A stretch of DNA of 64,000 nt, from contig CM042011.1 in assembly GCA_023525715.1 (NCBI GenBank), positions 62,385,854 to 62,449,853 on the forward strand. The letters run 5' to 3'. The translations under genes were made by a program, and so were the position numbers. Within the stretch, counting starts at the first letter, position 1. The number at the start of each line of letters is the position of its first letter. Below the pieces are notes generated by a model. It was not told the DNA's origin. It did no database searches and was given only the letters and a program-made list of their open reading frames with translations. Origin of the DNA: Cichorium intybus. Lineage: Eukaryota; Streptophyta; Magnoliopsida; Asterales; Asteraceae. Of this stretch, positions 19,115-31,782 are shown in pieces.

Positions 19115-20499
19115 CACTACAAATAAAATGACATTTAGTGGCATAGAAAAAGTGCCACAAAAAACCAAAAAAGTGCCACTAAAACCCTATTAGGCAATCA
19201 GCAGCACAAAAAAAGTGCCGCTAGAAGCGCTGCCACTAAAGGCTTTTAGTGGCACTTTTTGATTGTGTCGCTGCAGCCCTATTAGGTTTTAGTGGCATTT
19301 TTTTGGTATGCCACTGTAGCACATGTAAGTTTTAGTGGCACTCTTTTTATGCCACTATTTAGTTGTCAAAATAAATATTTTCACTAATTAATTGCTAAAA
19401 TAAATATTAATTCACTACTACTGAATATTCCACAAACCATATAATATTACAAATAAATATTATATTTAAATGCAACGATAAACATAATCAAAGTACATTG
19501 ATATCTTCAAAATAAATTAAATCCAGTAAATTACATTATATTCAATCATTCTAAAATACAGCTTTACGTTTATCCTATACCCAATGTTTCTTGAGCTATT
19601 CTAATGAATCTAGATACAATTGGGACTTTAACCGCCTTGCAATGACCATAATCTCTGCAATAACTCTTCTACACCTTGATGGTCTTGATCCAATCAAAAG
19701 ACTACTTCTTTCCATCTGCAGCAATATTTATCACACAAGTTAGGTTATTAATTGACTTTCTCAAGTCGAACATTCTAAATTAGTGCATAGCAATTATATA
19801 TAGGGTTTAAAGCCAAAACCGTAAATGTGTAACAATATGCATCCTAAATTAAGAATAAAGAATGGTTCTTTTGACTTTTGAGATCATATGATATACTTTA
19901 CAACTTCAATATTGACATAGAAATTGGTTCAATTGGTGGATTTTTTTTAATTGTTGGATTTTTTTTAATTGTATACAGTGCATAGCAATTTATACCAAGT
20001 GTTTATTGCTAAAGCTTAAAAGTGTAATGATATACATTCTGAAAGTACTTCATTTAACAGGAAGGATGGAATTATAAGCTCTTCCACTTTAGTGGTCCAA
20101 TATGTTAAATTTCACATATAACAGGTACAGTCTTATGACTAAAACAAAAAAGTGTACAAATTGTTGCATTCTTAAAAAAATCTCATATATAATTTTCATA
20201 TCTAAATTAGTTATTACTCCAAAATTAAGAGTTACACACATAATGCTTTGACTTTTGAGAAAAAAAAGTATTAACTTTCAACCTTTAAATAATTAATGCT
20301 ACATGTAAGTGTCTTAGAAAATTGTTTTAGTTAAACCAAAATTTGTACTAATTAATACTGTGTTATGAATATCATCCTTAGATTTTACATCGAATCCAAA
20401 TCCAATTTTTCATTTTGTATAGAGATCTAAGATGAAAGACAGCAACCAGCAAAACAAATGTTTGCCATGCTTTATTTGTAGTCTTACCTGGTCATCTTT

Positions 20500-20795
20500 G
20501 TTTATCAGCTTCCATTTTTCTCTTTCTACCACATCAAATAATTGTTTTATTCCCTGACACATATAACAACTAATTAAAAAAAGGCATCATGACAGTTGCC
20601 AATTAATGTAGTTATTATGAAAGCATAATGCTTACCTCAAAAGTCAACTCATCACGTTTGACCACTATCCAATATTTCATTGGGAAGAGCAGCATACACC
20701 AAACAAACCTGAAGCTCTGGTGGAAGGTAATGGTAAACATCATCAATTTGATCCTTAAACCCTCTACTCAACATTTCATCAGAATCATCCTGTAG
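20500..20795 (-). pseudogene. eIF4A (DEAD-box helicase) exon fragments captured in the CACTA element
   Basis: On the minus strand an AG acceptor is followed by DDSDEMLSRGFKDQIDDVY then HYLPPELQVCLVYAALPNEI, which matches the eIF4A segment from the DEAD-box region to the SAT motif (here YAA). After a deletion VVKRDELTFE appears before a GT donor at about 20636. A second block (about 20557-20497) reads GIKQLFDVVEREKWKL, the next conserved eIF4A segment, again between AG and GT. The order and the intron-like gap show capture of genomic DNA. Stops and missing catalytic parts make it non-functional. Confidence 0.8.
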
Positions 20796-21249
20796 AAAGT
20801 TAAGACATTAAAGGGTCACTTGAATATTATGTAATTAATATATGATGGAAGATTTAGATGTGAAAAATTATGCACAGTGGAAGTGAGTCTTCGTTGGCAA
20901 AACAAATACCAATATTACCTGACTCTAGTAGTTGTATAAGTGAGGCTCTAAATTTTTGGACATTAACACCAATACCACAATTTCACTTTAGAATAACCTA
21001 AAACATAAGGCAATGTTACCTCAATTAGTCAAGACTGTTGCACAAACTTCAACTTGATAAATCATACGCACAATTCATAGATATTCACACTTCACACTTC
21101 AAATACAAAGTTGGGAGTTGAGATTCACCTGGAGGGCATCAGAATGAAAGAAATACAGAGGAAAACACCGCAACAACACCGATCGAACTGGATTGAAATC
21201 AGAAAAAACCCAGCTTAATCATCAATTGGAATGTCGAAATTGAACCTGG

Positions 21250-21612
21250 AATAAAATCCGAACTGTAACGAAATCGAAATCGTAATCGAACCTGGAAATT
21301 GGAATTTTGAACGAAATCGGTGAGTCTACGTTCCTTCATGCATCGTTCCTTCGACCTTCGTAGTTCGTTCCTTCCATCGTGCCTTCGACCTTCATAGTTC
21401 ATTCCTTCGTGCGTCGTTGAGAGAGTCACTGGATGGATAAAATCCGAACTGTAACGAAATCGAAATCATAATCGAACCTGTAAATTGGAATTTTGAACGA
21501 AATCGGCGAGTCTACGTTCCTTCATGCATCGTTCCTTCAACCTTCGTAGTTCGTTCCTTCCATCGTGCCTTCGACCTTCATAGTTCATTCCTTCGTGCGT
21601 CGTTGAGAGAGT
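21250..21612. repeat. Direct duplication inside the CACTA element
   Basis: The block AATCCGAACTGTAACGAAAT ... GTCGTTGAGAGAGTCACTGG at about 21254-21434 is repeated at about 21438-21620 with few differences. It contains smaller CGTTCCTTC / CGACCTTC repeats. Confidence 0.8.
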
Positions 21613-22003
21613 CACTGGATGGATGGGGAAATAGGTAGCGTTATGGACTTATGGATGGCCGGGATTACACAAATAGCAGGTAGCAGGAAGAACGTGGAGG
21701 ACGACGAACGAGGTTGAATGAGCAGCGAGAAAGAGAGATCCAGTAGAGGAGATAAGCGATTGGAGACAAACAACGCATTTTACCAAATTGCAAACCCTAG
21801 TGTTTTTAATCAATGCGGGTATTAAAAAGTCCAAATCTGGTTTCTAATTCAAGCGGGAATTAGAAGCGGGATACAAAATTTAGAAATTGTCGAAAGATAC
21901 AGTGGCATACAAAAATAAGTGCCACTAAAAACTTATTATAGTGGCATAAAAAACAAAATGTCACTAAATGTTTGTGCCACTAAATGTAATTTTATTTGTA
22001 GTG

Positions 22004-22454
22004 CATGATGACTGAATCTAATTTTGGTTGGTTAATCTGATCAGTGAATTGATGGTCGGCAAGTATGATGGTCCTAATGATGATCGTTACATGTATTTCG
22101 TGTATATCTCACCGATGGATTTAAGAAACCTCGCGAATTAACTTAGGTTACAGGTGTGGTTCTGGCTATATTGACTACATCTTTTGGTGTAACTGGTTAT
22201 TCCTTAGCTCGGGACCAAATTGGTTATTGGGCAGTGAGAATTGTAACACGTACACCTGAGCTATTCATGTAATAGGATCACCTTTGGTAGAATTATTGCG
22301 AAGAAGAGCTAGTGTGGGACAATCCACTTTGACTTATTTTTATAGTTTACACACTTTTGTATTATCGCTTCTTACTGTCGTATTTATGTTAATGCACTTC
22401 TCAATGATATGTAAACAAGGTATTTATGGTCCTTTATAGAGAAGATATAAATAT
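22004..22454 (+). pseudogene. petB: Plastid petB exon 2, 3' part
   Basis: Continues petB after the CACTA element: TE.NFGWLI, then a degraded middle, VTGVVLAILTTSFGVTGYS with AIL in place of AVL, DQIGYWAV, a short-indel region, STLTYFYSLHTFVL, LMHFSM and a stop TAG at 22437-22439. Frameshifts and stops show it is a nuclear pseudogene. Plastid petB-petD spacer follows to about 22454. Confidence 0.85.
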
Positions 22455-22676
22455 TTGACTAAATTATAGTTTTGGTCCTTGAGGTTTACTTCTTTTTTCA
22501 CTTTTAGTCAAACTTTTAAAATTTCACGCTGAAGGTCATTAAGGTTGCATAAAGTTTACAATGATAGTCCATTGGCCAGGTAAAAAGACTAAAATGTCAT
22601 TTTAATTTCTTTTTCATTTTTCTTTGAATTTATTATTTATTTTATTAATAAAAAATGCACCCCGCCTCCACCCGTA

Positions 22677-22731
<55 letters not shown>

Positions 22732-23976
22732 GGTGGGTTCATCAATGGCACTTGTGGATTCATCCAAGAGAACAAGGTCTGGTTTCGAAAGCAACATAAT
22801 CCATTTTCCACATAATTGAAATTCAATCTCCAGAACCATAATCCATTTTACACAAAGAAAGCCAAGAAATTTCTCTCTGCAAAAGGTCATCCCTACCAAC
22901 TCCCCCTTCTTCTCCATGAAGGCCGTTGCTTCTTCAGGTTTAATCACCGCCATTTCATTCCTGGAATCATCTAATGATAATCGTTCACAATTAGATGTTC
23001 GTTTAATTTGGAGTTGCACATTATAAGCTTCTTACTTTGTTTAATCATAGAGTTTCTGGCAGATTACACTGAAGAACCTGCTACGAAGGTTAAATTTCAG
23101 ATGTCATTGAGTCTTCCTGGTTGCTCGAGTTCGCTTTCTTTGATTGGGACATGTTAATGTGCCTTAATTTCGAGTTCATTCAATCTTCCTAAATTTCACA
23201 GACGTAACTCTCACGCTTTCAATCTCTAGGGTTCGATTTAGATCTCTCCTATTTCACTTTCCATGAATACAGCACCATATGCTCTGAGAATAAGCTGCAG
23301 AGCTCGCAACGACATCCACACAGCACCAGCAAACATACCGTGGTGAGGAAGATGACCCACAAGAGCCACCATCGGCCTCCCCTTCCCAGTCGTCGGCCAC
23401 CGAAACTCCGGTGACCTAACTGTCATTTTTTTCTCTCTATTTGGTTCGTATTTTAGGCATACATGGACGGAGAACATAGAGACACATTGGTGGCGTTATG
23501 GTCAAGCATAAGCATCGGAGGGGTAGCCGAATCAATTATTATCCGATGGATCCATTTAACTAAAACCCAATGAAAGCATAAAATTACTGCAAGGAATCAT
23601 GTGGTATCTGTAACAAATTGGTTCTAAGATTTGATATTTGTAACTAATGAAAAACTCTTATCTAATTAATAGAAATAAAGTAAAATTTTTACATGTTCTT
23701 CTACCTACAGTAGAAGAACAAACTCACCTGATGAGTGAGAGAGAGAGACCGGAGAGTGAGATTTTGTTTTTTTCTTTTTTAATTAATTTAATAAATAATA
23801 TTTAAAAGAAATATGAAAAAGAAATTAGAAAGGTTAAATTGGTCTTTTACTGGCCAAGGGACCAAAAGTGCAAGATTTTGGCCACCACAGGGACCATGAG
23901 CATGAAATTTCAAAAGTTGGACTAAAAGTGAAAATAATGGTAAACTTCAGGGACCAAAACTGTAATTTACTCTAAA
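22455..23976. mobile_element. TIR transposon (Mutator-like) in the petB-petD spacer
   Basis: The left end ACTAAATTATAGTTTTGGTC has an inverted partner at the right end, on the minus strand AGTAAATTACAGTTTTGGTC. Similarity runs about 110 bp through CACTTTTAGTC and AACTTTT.AAATTTCA. Plastid spacer flanks both sides. The target duplication is blurred around CTAAATT and I could not fix it. The interior carries a (CT)n run at 22677-22729 and a minus-strand ABC-ATPase-like stretch, so it may be a Pack-type element. Confidence 0.75.
22730..22880 (-). pseudogene. Possible captured ABC-transporter ATPase fragment
   Basis: On the minus strand at about 22801-22735 the frame reads LLSKPDLVLLDESTSAID, which resembles the Walker B and D-loop (LLDESTSALD) of ABC ATPases. 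The match is short and its upstream sequence (repeats of GKWIM / VKWIM) shows no Walker A or signature motif, so capture is plausible but unproven. The frame runs on into a (GA)n repeat. Confidence 0.4.
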
Positions 23977-24812
23977 TTTTGAATTCATCATTTATCACTT
24001 GGGATAGGAACGATAGTATTTTATTGCTACAAGTATGAATTATTGAAAATATTAAGGCATGTATTTGGATATTTCCCTTAAACTACGCAATATTGTTTAT
24101 TTACATCAATAGTTGAAGAGAATTTTGTCGAAGAGAAAATGGATTATGGGAGTGTGTGAGTTGAACTATTGATTGGTTTGTGCATATATATGCTTATCTG
24201 CCACATTTGAATTTAGAATCAAATGTGTCTTTGTTCCAACCATCACGTAAGCCCTATAGAGGATAGGCTAGTTCACTTAAAGAGAATATTTTCTATGATC
24301 ACATACGCATCATGCCATACATGAGCAGGCTCCGTAAGATCTAGTTCACATAACTTTAGATTGAATTTAATAGTATACAAATGCATTCATTTCCTCTGCA
24401 TGGACGCAATCTAGGATACCATCAGAGTGAAAAGGGTCTAAAGAAGAACAGAGGCTAGGTTATATCAGTAACAAGTAAATCCTTTGTGTGTGTTTATAAA
24501 CGGTCTCTAAAAATTTTGGGGTTAAAAACACCAATCATAATGTCTGAGACGACCCATAAAGGAATTGATCATATCACGATCTATTTTATAAGCCTACTTG
24601 GGTATTGAGTATTTATTTGTAAGAACTAAATTTTTTGCACTTGATACTTTTAACTCTGGAAAAAGAATCCAGTAAAAAATTTATTTTACTTACATAAAAA
24701 CATTCATATATCATATATGCAGGTGTCTAGAATTCTAGATGACATATATTTTATATGGTTTCATTTGGTTCTTTTGATTCTTGCTCGAGCCCAATGACGA
24801 AAACTTATCATG
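23977..24812 (+). pseudogene. petD: Plastid petB-petD spacer, petD exon 1 and petD group II intron
   Basis: Plastid spacer (GGGATAGGAACGATAGTATT) leads to the 8-base petD exon 1 ATGGGAGT at 24146-24153 and the group II intron start GTGTGAGTTG. Intron sequence continues through GAGACGACCCA and AAGCCTACTTGGGTATTGAG to the intron 3' domain (TCTTGCTCGAGCCCAATGA, about 24779-24797). The match ends near 24812 before petD exon 2. petD encodes cytochrome b6f subunit IV. This is the right edge of the plastid insertion. Confidence 0.75.
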
Positions 24813-25393
24813 TAGATTTGTGACTTGTTTGATAATTAAACCGGAAGTGATTGTGTTTCCACAGTCTATTCATCAATCCAAGTGCTTGTGTTTTTTTTAA
24901 TTCTTGTTGCGAAAGTTAAAGTTACTTTTATAAATCCCAAGTGACAAAGGTTTTCAATTTAGTCATCATAGACCTGGTCTTTTTTTAACATGTAACTACT
25001 TGAAACACAATTTATTCCCACATACTCTCCATTCACTCGACCTTACTTGCCCTATCTAGCTAGTGGTTTTGAGGTTTATTCTTGACCGAGTTAACTACCT
25101 CGATCACTCGTATAAGATCGTAGCCTAGATATCCCTTCGACACTCGACATCAATTCGTTCGTCTACATCCCAAAAAGACACTAAAACCCTCAGACTCTCC
25201 TGCATGTGTAGCAACAATCAGACTCCATTCTTTGATTTTGTAAAGTGGTCTTAAGATGTCCGCCCACCCAACTTACATGTTTATGTTCAGTAATTACTAC
25301 CTTAACAGATCAGAAACAAGAAAGAACTTCAAACATACATACATATGATTAAACATAAATGTGGTGGCACCTTTATTTTGAACAATATACAAC
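24813..25393. other. Intergenic, 3' side of the first dioxygenase gene
   Basis: No coding region recognised. On the minus strand AAAATAAAGG at about 25371-25380, just past the stop, could act as a polyadenylation signal for the dioxygenase gene. Confidence 0.5.
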
Positions 25394-26489
25394 TCAAATT
25401 CCACAATAGGATCTGATGGGGCACTTAGACCTCTTCCCTTCATCGGTGTAATAGTAATGAATGTACTTGTAGTTATCAAATGCCTCAAACTGTAGAGGGT
25501 GGCCTTCATCAACGAGTTCTTGAGGTATCTCTATCTTTAGATCCCTGATAAACGTGAACAGCCCCAGCGAAAGCCGGTCTTCGTTGCCCTGCATCATCAC
25601 CCTGTGACACGGTGCTTCGATTCTTCCATTTGACCATGCCTATGAGTATTCAAACACCGTAAGTTTCACATGTACATTTTCATAATAGCAGCGATTCTAG
25701 TTAGTAAATTGCTACCATGCATGCATCTCCAGCCATGACTATGAATGATGGGGGTGAAGGATCAACTTCGATCCACTGTCCATCCTTCGTCTTTATCTCT
25801 AGACCCTTTACATGTTGTTGATGAAGAATAGACATGAAACTCTTATCTGTGTGAGGTACAAGGCCTAGATTTTGATCGTTTCCTTGAGGGCGTAGGTACT
25901 TTATGAATCGCAGAAGATAGGTTGTTGACCTACGGAGCAACTCGTAGCGTTCTTCTATTCCATAGCTTTTCGCTACCATCCGCATTACTATTTGATCTAG
26001 TTCCGCCACAGCCTTGGAGAACATCAGTGCATTTTTACTGAAAACATGTGTGAATCAAACGATTAATTATAAGTAGATTTCGAATGTAAGTCGTACGTAA
26101 AATAAGAAACACTACCAGAAACTTTCATTTCCAGAAGGCCACATGAGTTTTGTGAATCTTTCTGCTCCTTCTGCAGTCGTTGCATTCTCAATGCCTAAAC
26201 CTTCGTAAAGAGGAACTATTGGTTCTTGCCCGACATAACCATGAGATGGTGTGTCTGAAGTGTTTAGGACTTTGACTTCGATAGGAAGATCAAATAGGTC
26301 TCCTGATGCAAGAAAAATGGCGTCGTGAAGTTCCTGAGAGACTCCATCGTACATGGCTATGAAGCAACCATGTTCTTCAAGCGCACTAATAACTTCATCG
26401 CACTTTGTGATCCAAGAACTTGAACTAGGATTTAAGTTTTTCACACTAAGGTCGATAACAGGAAGCTTGGGCTGTGTCATGGACTTCAT
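25394..26489 (-). CDS. AOP-like 2-oxoglutarate/Fe(II)-dependent dioxygenase, gene 1
   Basis: Three exons, 26489-26116, 26037-25716 and 25639-25394, with GT/AG introns of 78 and 76 bp, join in frame to 313 residues. The N-terminal DIOX_N-like part has LPVIDLS and GCFIAMYD. The jelly-roll core has the iron ligands H187-x-D189 (PHTDKSF) and H244 (APCHRV) and the 2-oxoglutarate-binding R254-x-S256. Length and layout fit the plant AOP group (DOXC class), soluble cytosolic enzymes that oxidise small molecules with O2 and 2-oxoglutarate. AOP2/AOP3 modify glucosinolates in Brassicaceae, but most AOP relatives have unknown substrates. A paralogue with the same exon pattern lies upstream at 28684-29760, a tandem duplicate. 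No damage seen. The exact substrate is unknown. Confidence 0.9.
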
Positions 26490-26521
26490 TATTCGCGTAT
26501 GTTCGCTTTTGTTCTCTACGG

Positions 26522-26531
26522 ATATATATTA
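26522..26531 (-). promoter_or_regulatory. Possible TATA box of dioxygenase gene 1
   Basis: Minus-strand AATATATATC about 33-42 bases upstream of the ATG at 26489, which would give a very short leader. The wider upstream region is AT-rich, so other TATA-like sites exist. Confidence 0.35.
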
Positions 26532-28683
26532 AACTCCTAAACCCTCATTAAAATATATATCTGGTATTGCATACAGAAAATGTTTAAAATATTCTATCCT
26601 ATAACTATGAATTAAAGTAGTACATATATATGGTAGAACATCAACATCAGCAGTGGTCCATTTGGAAAATTTAGTTCATGCATGGTACCACATGAGTCAC
26701 TTAACAGCTACATGATTGTACCTTAATTTAATTGCTTAATGAGTTAATGTTGAATGATCTTGTTGTTGTTTAGTCAAGCCGAATAAGCGTTGACGTAGAG
26801 ATATGACAATTTGTTATCTGATTGGTGCATGGTCGCTAATCAATCTCATTTCTCAAATAAACAAGTACGAATTCGCCGTTCTATCATTGCAGATCTGCTT
26901 TAAAAACCTTGTTATATGGTGATCATGATTCTGATATGCTGTCCATAATGGTCCCGTTTTCCGATGTTAGAGATTTGGTATTAATTATTGTGCTCGTCTG
27001 TTCTTGATTTATGATCATATATATTACATAAATTCCGACGTCTATTATGGTCCCGGCATGCCATCCTTTCTTTATTTTAATCACAATGTTCCCTCTATAA
27101 CACAATCAGGAGATCCTAATTCCGATCGTACATGTCAAAGTACAAGAAATTACCGAGTCCATGTAATTAAAGGTCTTATCGACCAAACGTTATTGCAAAC
27201 AATTAACAGCCCTATGATGGTTGGGTTGGGCCCACCAGGCCGAAGTGCTTATTCATTTTCATTTCTTTAAGTTACGCTGTTAACTTATATTTTTAGATTT
27301 TCTTTTAGAGTCTTATGTAAAACAAACCAATAATTTATAAGATAGCTTTTAAAATATTATCTGTATTAGTTTTTTAACGTAGTTAATTCATATTTTAAGA
27401 GTTTTTGGGTTGTTATGTAAGACAAGCTAAAAAGATTATTTACGTTTTATTTTTAATAAAAAAAATATCCATATTAGCATTTCAATGAGTTTATAAAATT
27501 ATTATATATTTTTTATCAATTATAAAAAAATTCATTTCTAATGTTGATTCCTGATTAAGCAATCGTTCTTTCTTATCAATCTTAACCTTATATTGTTATT
27601 ATCATGGACTATTTTATATAGTTAACTAATAAAACTAGTTAAACTAATAAAACATTCTTAATAAGATACATATTTATAAGATCGGTTAGGCAATTATTTT
27701 TGTGATAGTTAAGAACTAATGAATGCATGTAACGTTATTGATCATTTTATATAATTATATCAAGTAAAACATTTTTATAATATCTTAATTAAATTAAATA
27801 AATCTGATAATTAATCATAGATGTGGTGAAGACAAAAAAAACAAGTCAACAAAGACAATAATGTTAAAATAATGTTTAAAAAAAAGAACAACTAATATTA
27901 ATTTCTATTATGATAATAAATTAAAAATCAAAGAATAGGAATATAACTACAAAATATAAGCATACGATTACAATATCGTTTTAATCAATTATGTACTTAA
28001 TGTGAATGTGTTAATGTTAAAGAATCCCCAATTTGTCCTCGGTCCATCCCCGACCCTACGAAGAATTAGACAATCATTCAAGGTTTAGTCATGATAACAT
28101 TTAAAAGTCATATCATGAGATGCAACAAATTCGTGATAATATTGTGAATATAATGCAATAAGTTTAACTTAAACATAAATGACAGAAACTTTGTATCTAG
28201 TGTCTACTTTAATTTAATGAAATATATTATATATTTGTTTTATAATATTGAATAATTCTTGTACAAACCCTTTAAATGTCATTTTATATTTTTTTAACTA
28301 TATTATTAACTAGTTTTTACCAAATTTCATTATTTATGATTGATTGCGGGTTACTTTGATCTGATTCCAAATTATGAATTATTGGTTGGTTCCATGCACT
28401 TAAAAGAAATTGCATTATATTACGAATTTTCTCTCATTCACACTTCGTGTTCTTTGCTTCCATTCTGTCTCAACTCTCAATATTCGATAAATGTCTCAAT
28501 ATCGATATATGAGTTTACAAATATATACAGTTTTCATTATCAGTGGAGTAAATCGACATGAAAAGAAAGCACCACAGGAGGAATGCCCTTTACATTATTC
28601 ACACTTACAAATTAAGAAAGCAATACAACACTGGATAAACATATATAAACTTTATGTAGGATTAAAACATGTATTTGCTAGTC
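26532..28683. other. Intergenic between the two dioxygenase genes
   Basis: About 2.1 kb and strongly AT-rich from 27250 to 28330. It contains the promoter of gene 1 and the 3' region of gene 2. The short open frames show no family resemblance. No mobile element recognised. Confidence 0.5.
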
Positions 28684-29760
28684 TCACACTCCGCAATAGG
28701 TTCTTATGGCACATTCAAGTTTTCTGTTTTCCTCCTTGTTATAGAAGTCGAGATATTTAAGATGATCAAATGGCTTAAACTGCAACGGGTGCTCTTCATC
28801 CACAAACTCATCTGGTGTTTCTATGATCCCTTCCAGAAACGAAAACTGGGCTATCGAATATCTACTTTCATTTCCATTCATAGTAACTCGGTGATAAGGG
28901 GAATACAATCTTTCGTTGCTCCAAGCCTGATCACAAGTTTGAAAAAATCTTGGGTTATTACCGAATAAATTCCGTTTAAATTAAAATTGATAGTTGCATG
29001 ACTAACCATGGCTGCATCGCCGGACATGACTATGTATGATGCAGGCAACAGCTCCACCTTGAACCACTCGCCATCCCTCGCTTTAACCTCTAAACCATCA
29101 ACTTGATTTTGATGCAGAACCGTAATGAAGTCTTTATCCGTATGTGCAACGAACCCCATATTGGTTTCGTTCTTCTCTGGTTTTCTGTACTTCATGCCCC
29201 TACAAAGGTATGTCACCATTTTCCTATGAGCATTCAAGTACTTCTCCACACCATAGCTTTCAAACACCATTCTTGTCACCATTTCTTCCAGCTTCGCTAC
29301 CAGGCCATTATATGCTAGCAGCGTTGCCCTAACAGGAATTAACGAATAGATCAACACATGTTGTAAATATGATATAAATGTAATAAAAGAAAGAGAACCC
29401 GAAAGCTTCGTTTCCATGGGGCCACATGACATCGGTGAAACTGCGAACCCCATCAAGGGTGTTGGAGTAATCGAACCCCATGCTTTCGTAAAGTGGAATG
29501 AAAGGGATTTGGCCGACGTAGCCGTACAAGGGCTTTGTAGACTTGTTTTGTACTTTGGTTTCAACCGGGAGATCAAACAAGTCTTGCAATGCTTGAAAGA
29601 CCGCGTTGTTGAGATCGAGAGGTACTAGGTCGTATTCTGCTATGAAACATCCGTATTGTTCGAGGGCTCGTGTAACTTCAATCGAAGTGGTGAGCCATGA
29701 GGTTGAACCGGGGTTCAAATTTCTCTTCTTGGTGAAGTCGATGGTAGGAAGTTTATGCAT
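28684..29760 (-). CDS. AOP-like 2-oxoglutarate/Fe(II)-dependent dioxygenase, gene 2
   Basis: Exons 29760-29399, 29328-29007 and 28926-28684 with GT/AG introns of 70 and 80 bp give 308 residues. The middle exon is 322 bp in both genes. LPTIDFT and GCFIAEYD mark the N-terminus. Iron ligands are H183-x-D185 (AHTDKDF) and H240 (SPYHRV), and the 2-oxoglutarate site is R250-x-S252. The two proteins share the exon plan and the C-terminal pattern (AWSN.R, DE.HPLQF, YCG), so they are tandem paralogues, clearly diverged in residues around the pocket. Role as for gene 1: oxidation of an unknown small molecule in the cytosol. The gene appears intact, with a good TATA box upstream. Confidence 0.9.
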
Positions 29761-29812
29761 GTTTAATTAGTGTGTTATTGTTTCTGATGCTCTAATGGAG
29801 GTAATCATAATT

Positions 29813-29821
29813 CTATTTATA
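29813..29821 (-). promoter_or_regulatory. TATA box of dioxygenase gene 2
   Basis: TATAAATAG on the minus strand, ending about 53 bases upstream of the ATG at 29760, a consensus plant core promoter position for a short leader. Confidence 0.55.
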
Positions 29822-31055
<1,234 letters not shown>

Positions 31056-31644
31056 AAATAGTTAATTAAATGATAATTAATCTTTTTAAAAATTAAAATT
31101 GATTTTTAAATTGATTTTTTATTCTTAGAAAACTAATTAACTTGTAACATTACTTTATTATCTTTCTCCCAAAAATCTCAAACATATCGATAGAAATATG
31201 GTTGTAGCCAAAATATCAATCAATTGAACAAAGTTTGGGTCCCAAATTCAAAATTCGGCATGGAGCTGCCATTGATCCACATTAATCGACATTTATTTCA
31301 TCAATTAAAATCTATAGTCAATTGATACCTACTTCCAATATATCGATGATAACAGATTAAACTTGCTTATTTGGAGCTGTCATTGATCTGAAGCAGGTAA
31401 CAAATCCAAGTTCCTACCCTAGATATCGATCGATTGCACAAACTGAGAGTCCGAAATCCAAAATCTAATATGAAGTCTACCAAGATTAATACTAAAAAAA
31501 TACTTAAAAAATGTTTTCTAATTTTAGAAAAGATTAATTATAATTAAATTGTGTATTTTGGTATATCTATGAGTTTATAGGTTTTATCAGGATATACATG
31601 TAATTTTAAATTTTACAACGATAGTGGCAATATATGGTTTCAGT
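31056..31644. other. Intergenic, AT-rich
   Basis: Contains two diverged copies of a segment with GGAGCTG.CATTGATC (31262 and 31373). Nothing else recognised. Confidence 0.4.
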
Positions 31645-31782
31645 TTATTTGCCAATATGGTTGACAAGGTGGTCAAGCTTGGCGGTCCTGGCGTTGGATA
31701 TTTGGATGAGAGCTTTAACTTCATCATAGAGGGTGGCATTGGGGTCGTTGGATGGGGAGTCAGAATCTTTTTTGGGAGGCAT
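31645..31782 (-). pseudogene. Short gag-like N-terminal fragment of a retroelement
   Basis: On the minus strand a frame starts MPPKKDSDSPSND at 31782 and continues through VKALIQISNARTAKLDHLVN. The upstream leader contains TTTGGTGCTTTATC. Basic MPP-type starts with this layout are seen at the N-terminus of Ty3-gypsy gag proteins. The fragment ends after about 45 residues. Resemblance only. Confidence 0.35.

Larger units (their letters stand above)
19115..22003. mobile_element. CACTA (En/Spm) transposon, non-autonomous, in petB exon 2
   Basis: 2889 bp. The ends are CACTACAAATAAAATGACAT and, inverted, CACTACAAATAAAATTACAT; the 29-bp TIRs differ at one base. The 3-bp target duplication CAT lies at 19112-19114 and 22004-22006, and excision would rejoin petB precisely. 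Subterminal repeats of AGTGGCA / TGCCACT cluster within about 250 bp of the left end and 100 bp of the right end, as expected for transposase binding sites. No transposase frame exists; instead the interior carries eIF4A-like exon fragments. A 190-bp block (about 21250-21420) is repeated at 21438-21610. Confidence 0.93.

Noticed and set aside
15280..24812. Functional nuclear copies of psbH, psbN, psbT or petB
   Set aside because: Every frame has stops or indels, group II intron sequence remains, and transposons interrupt them.
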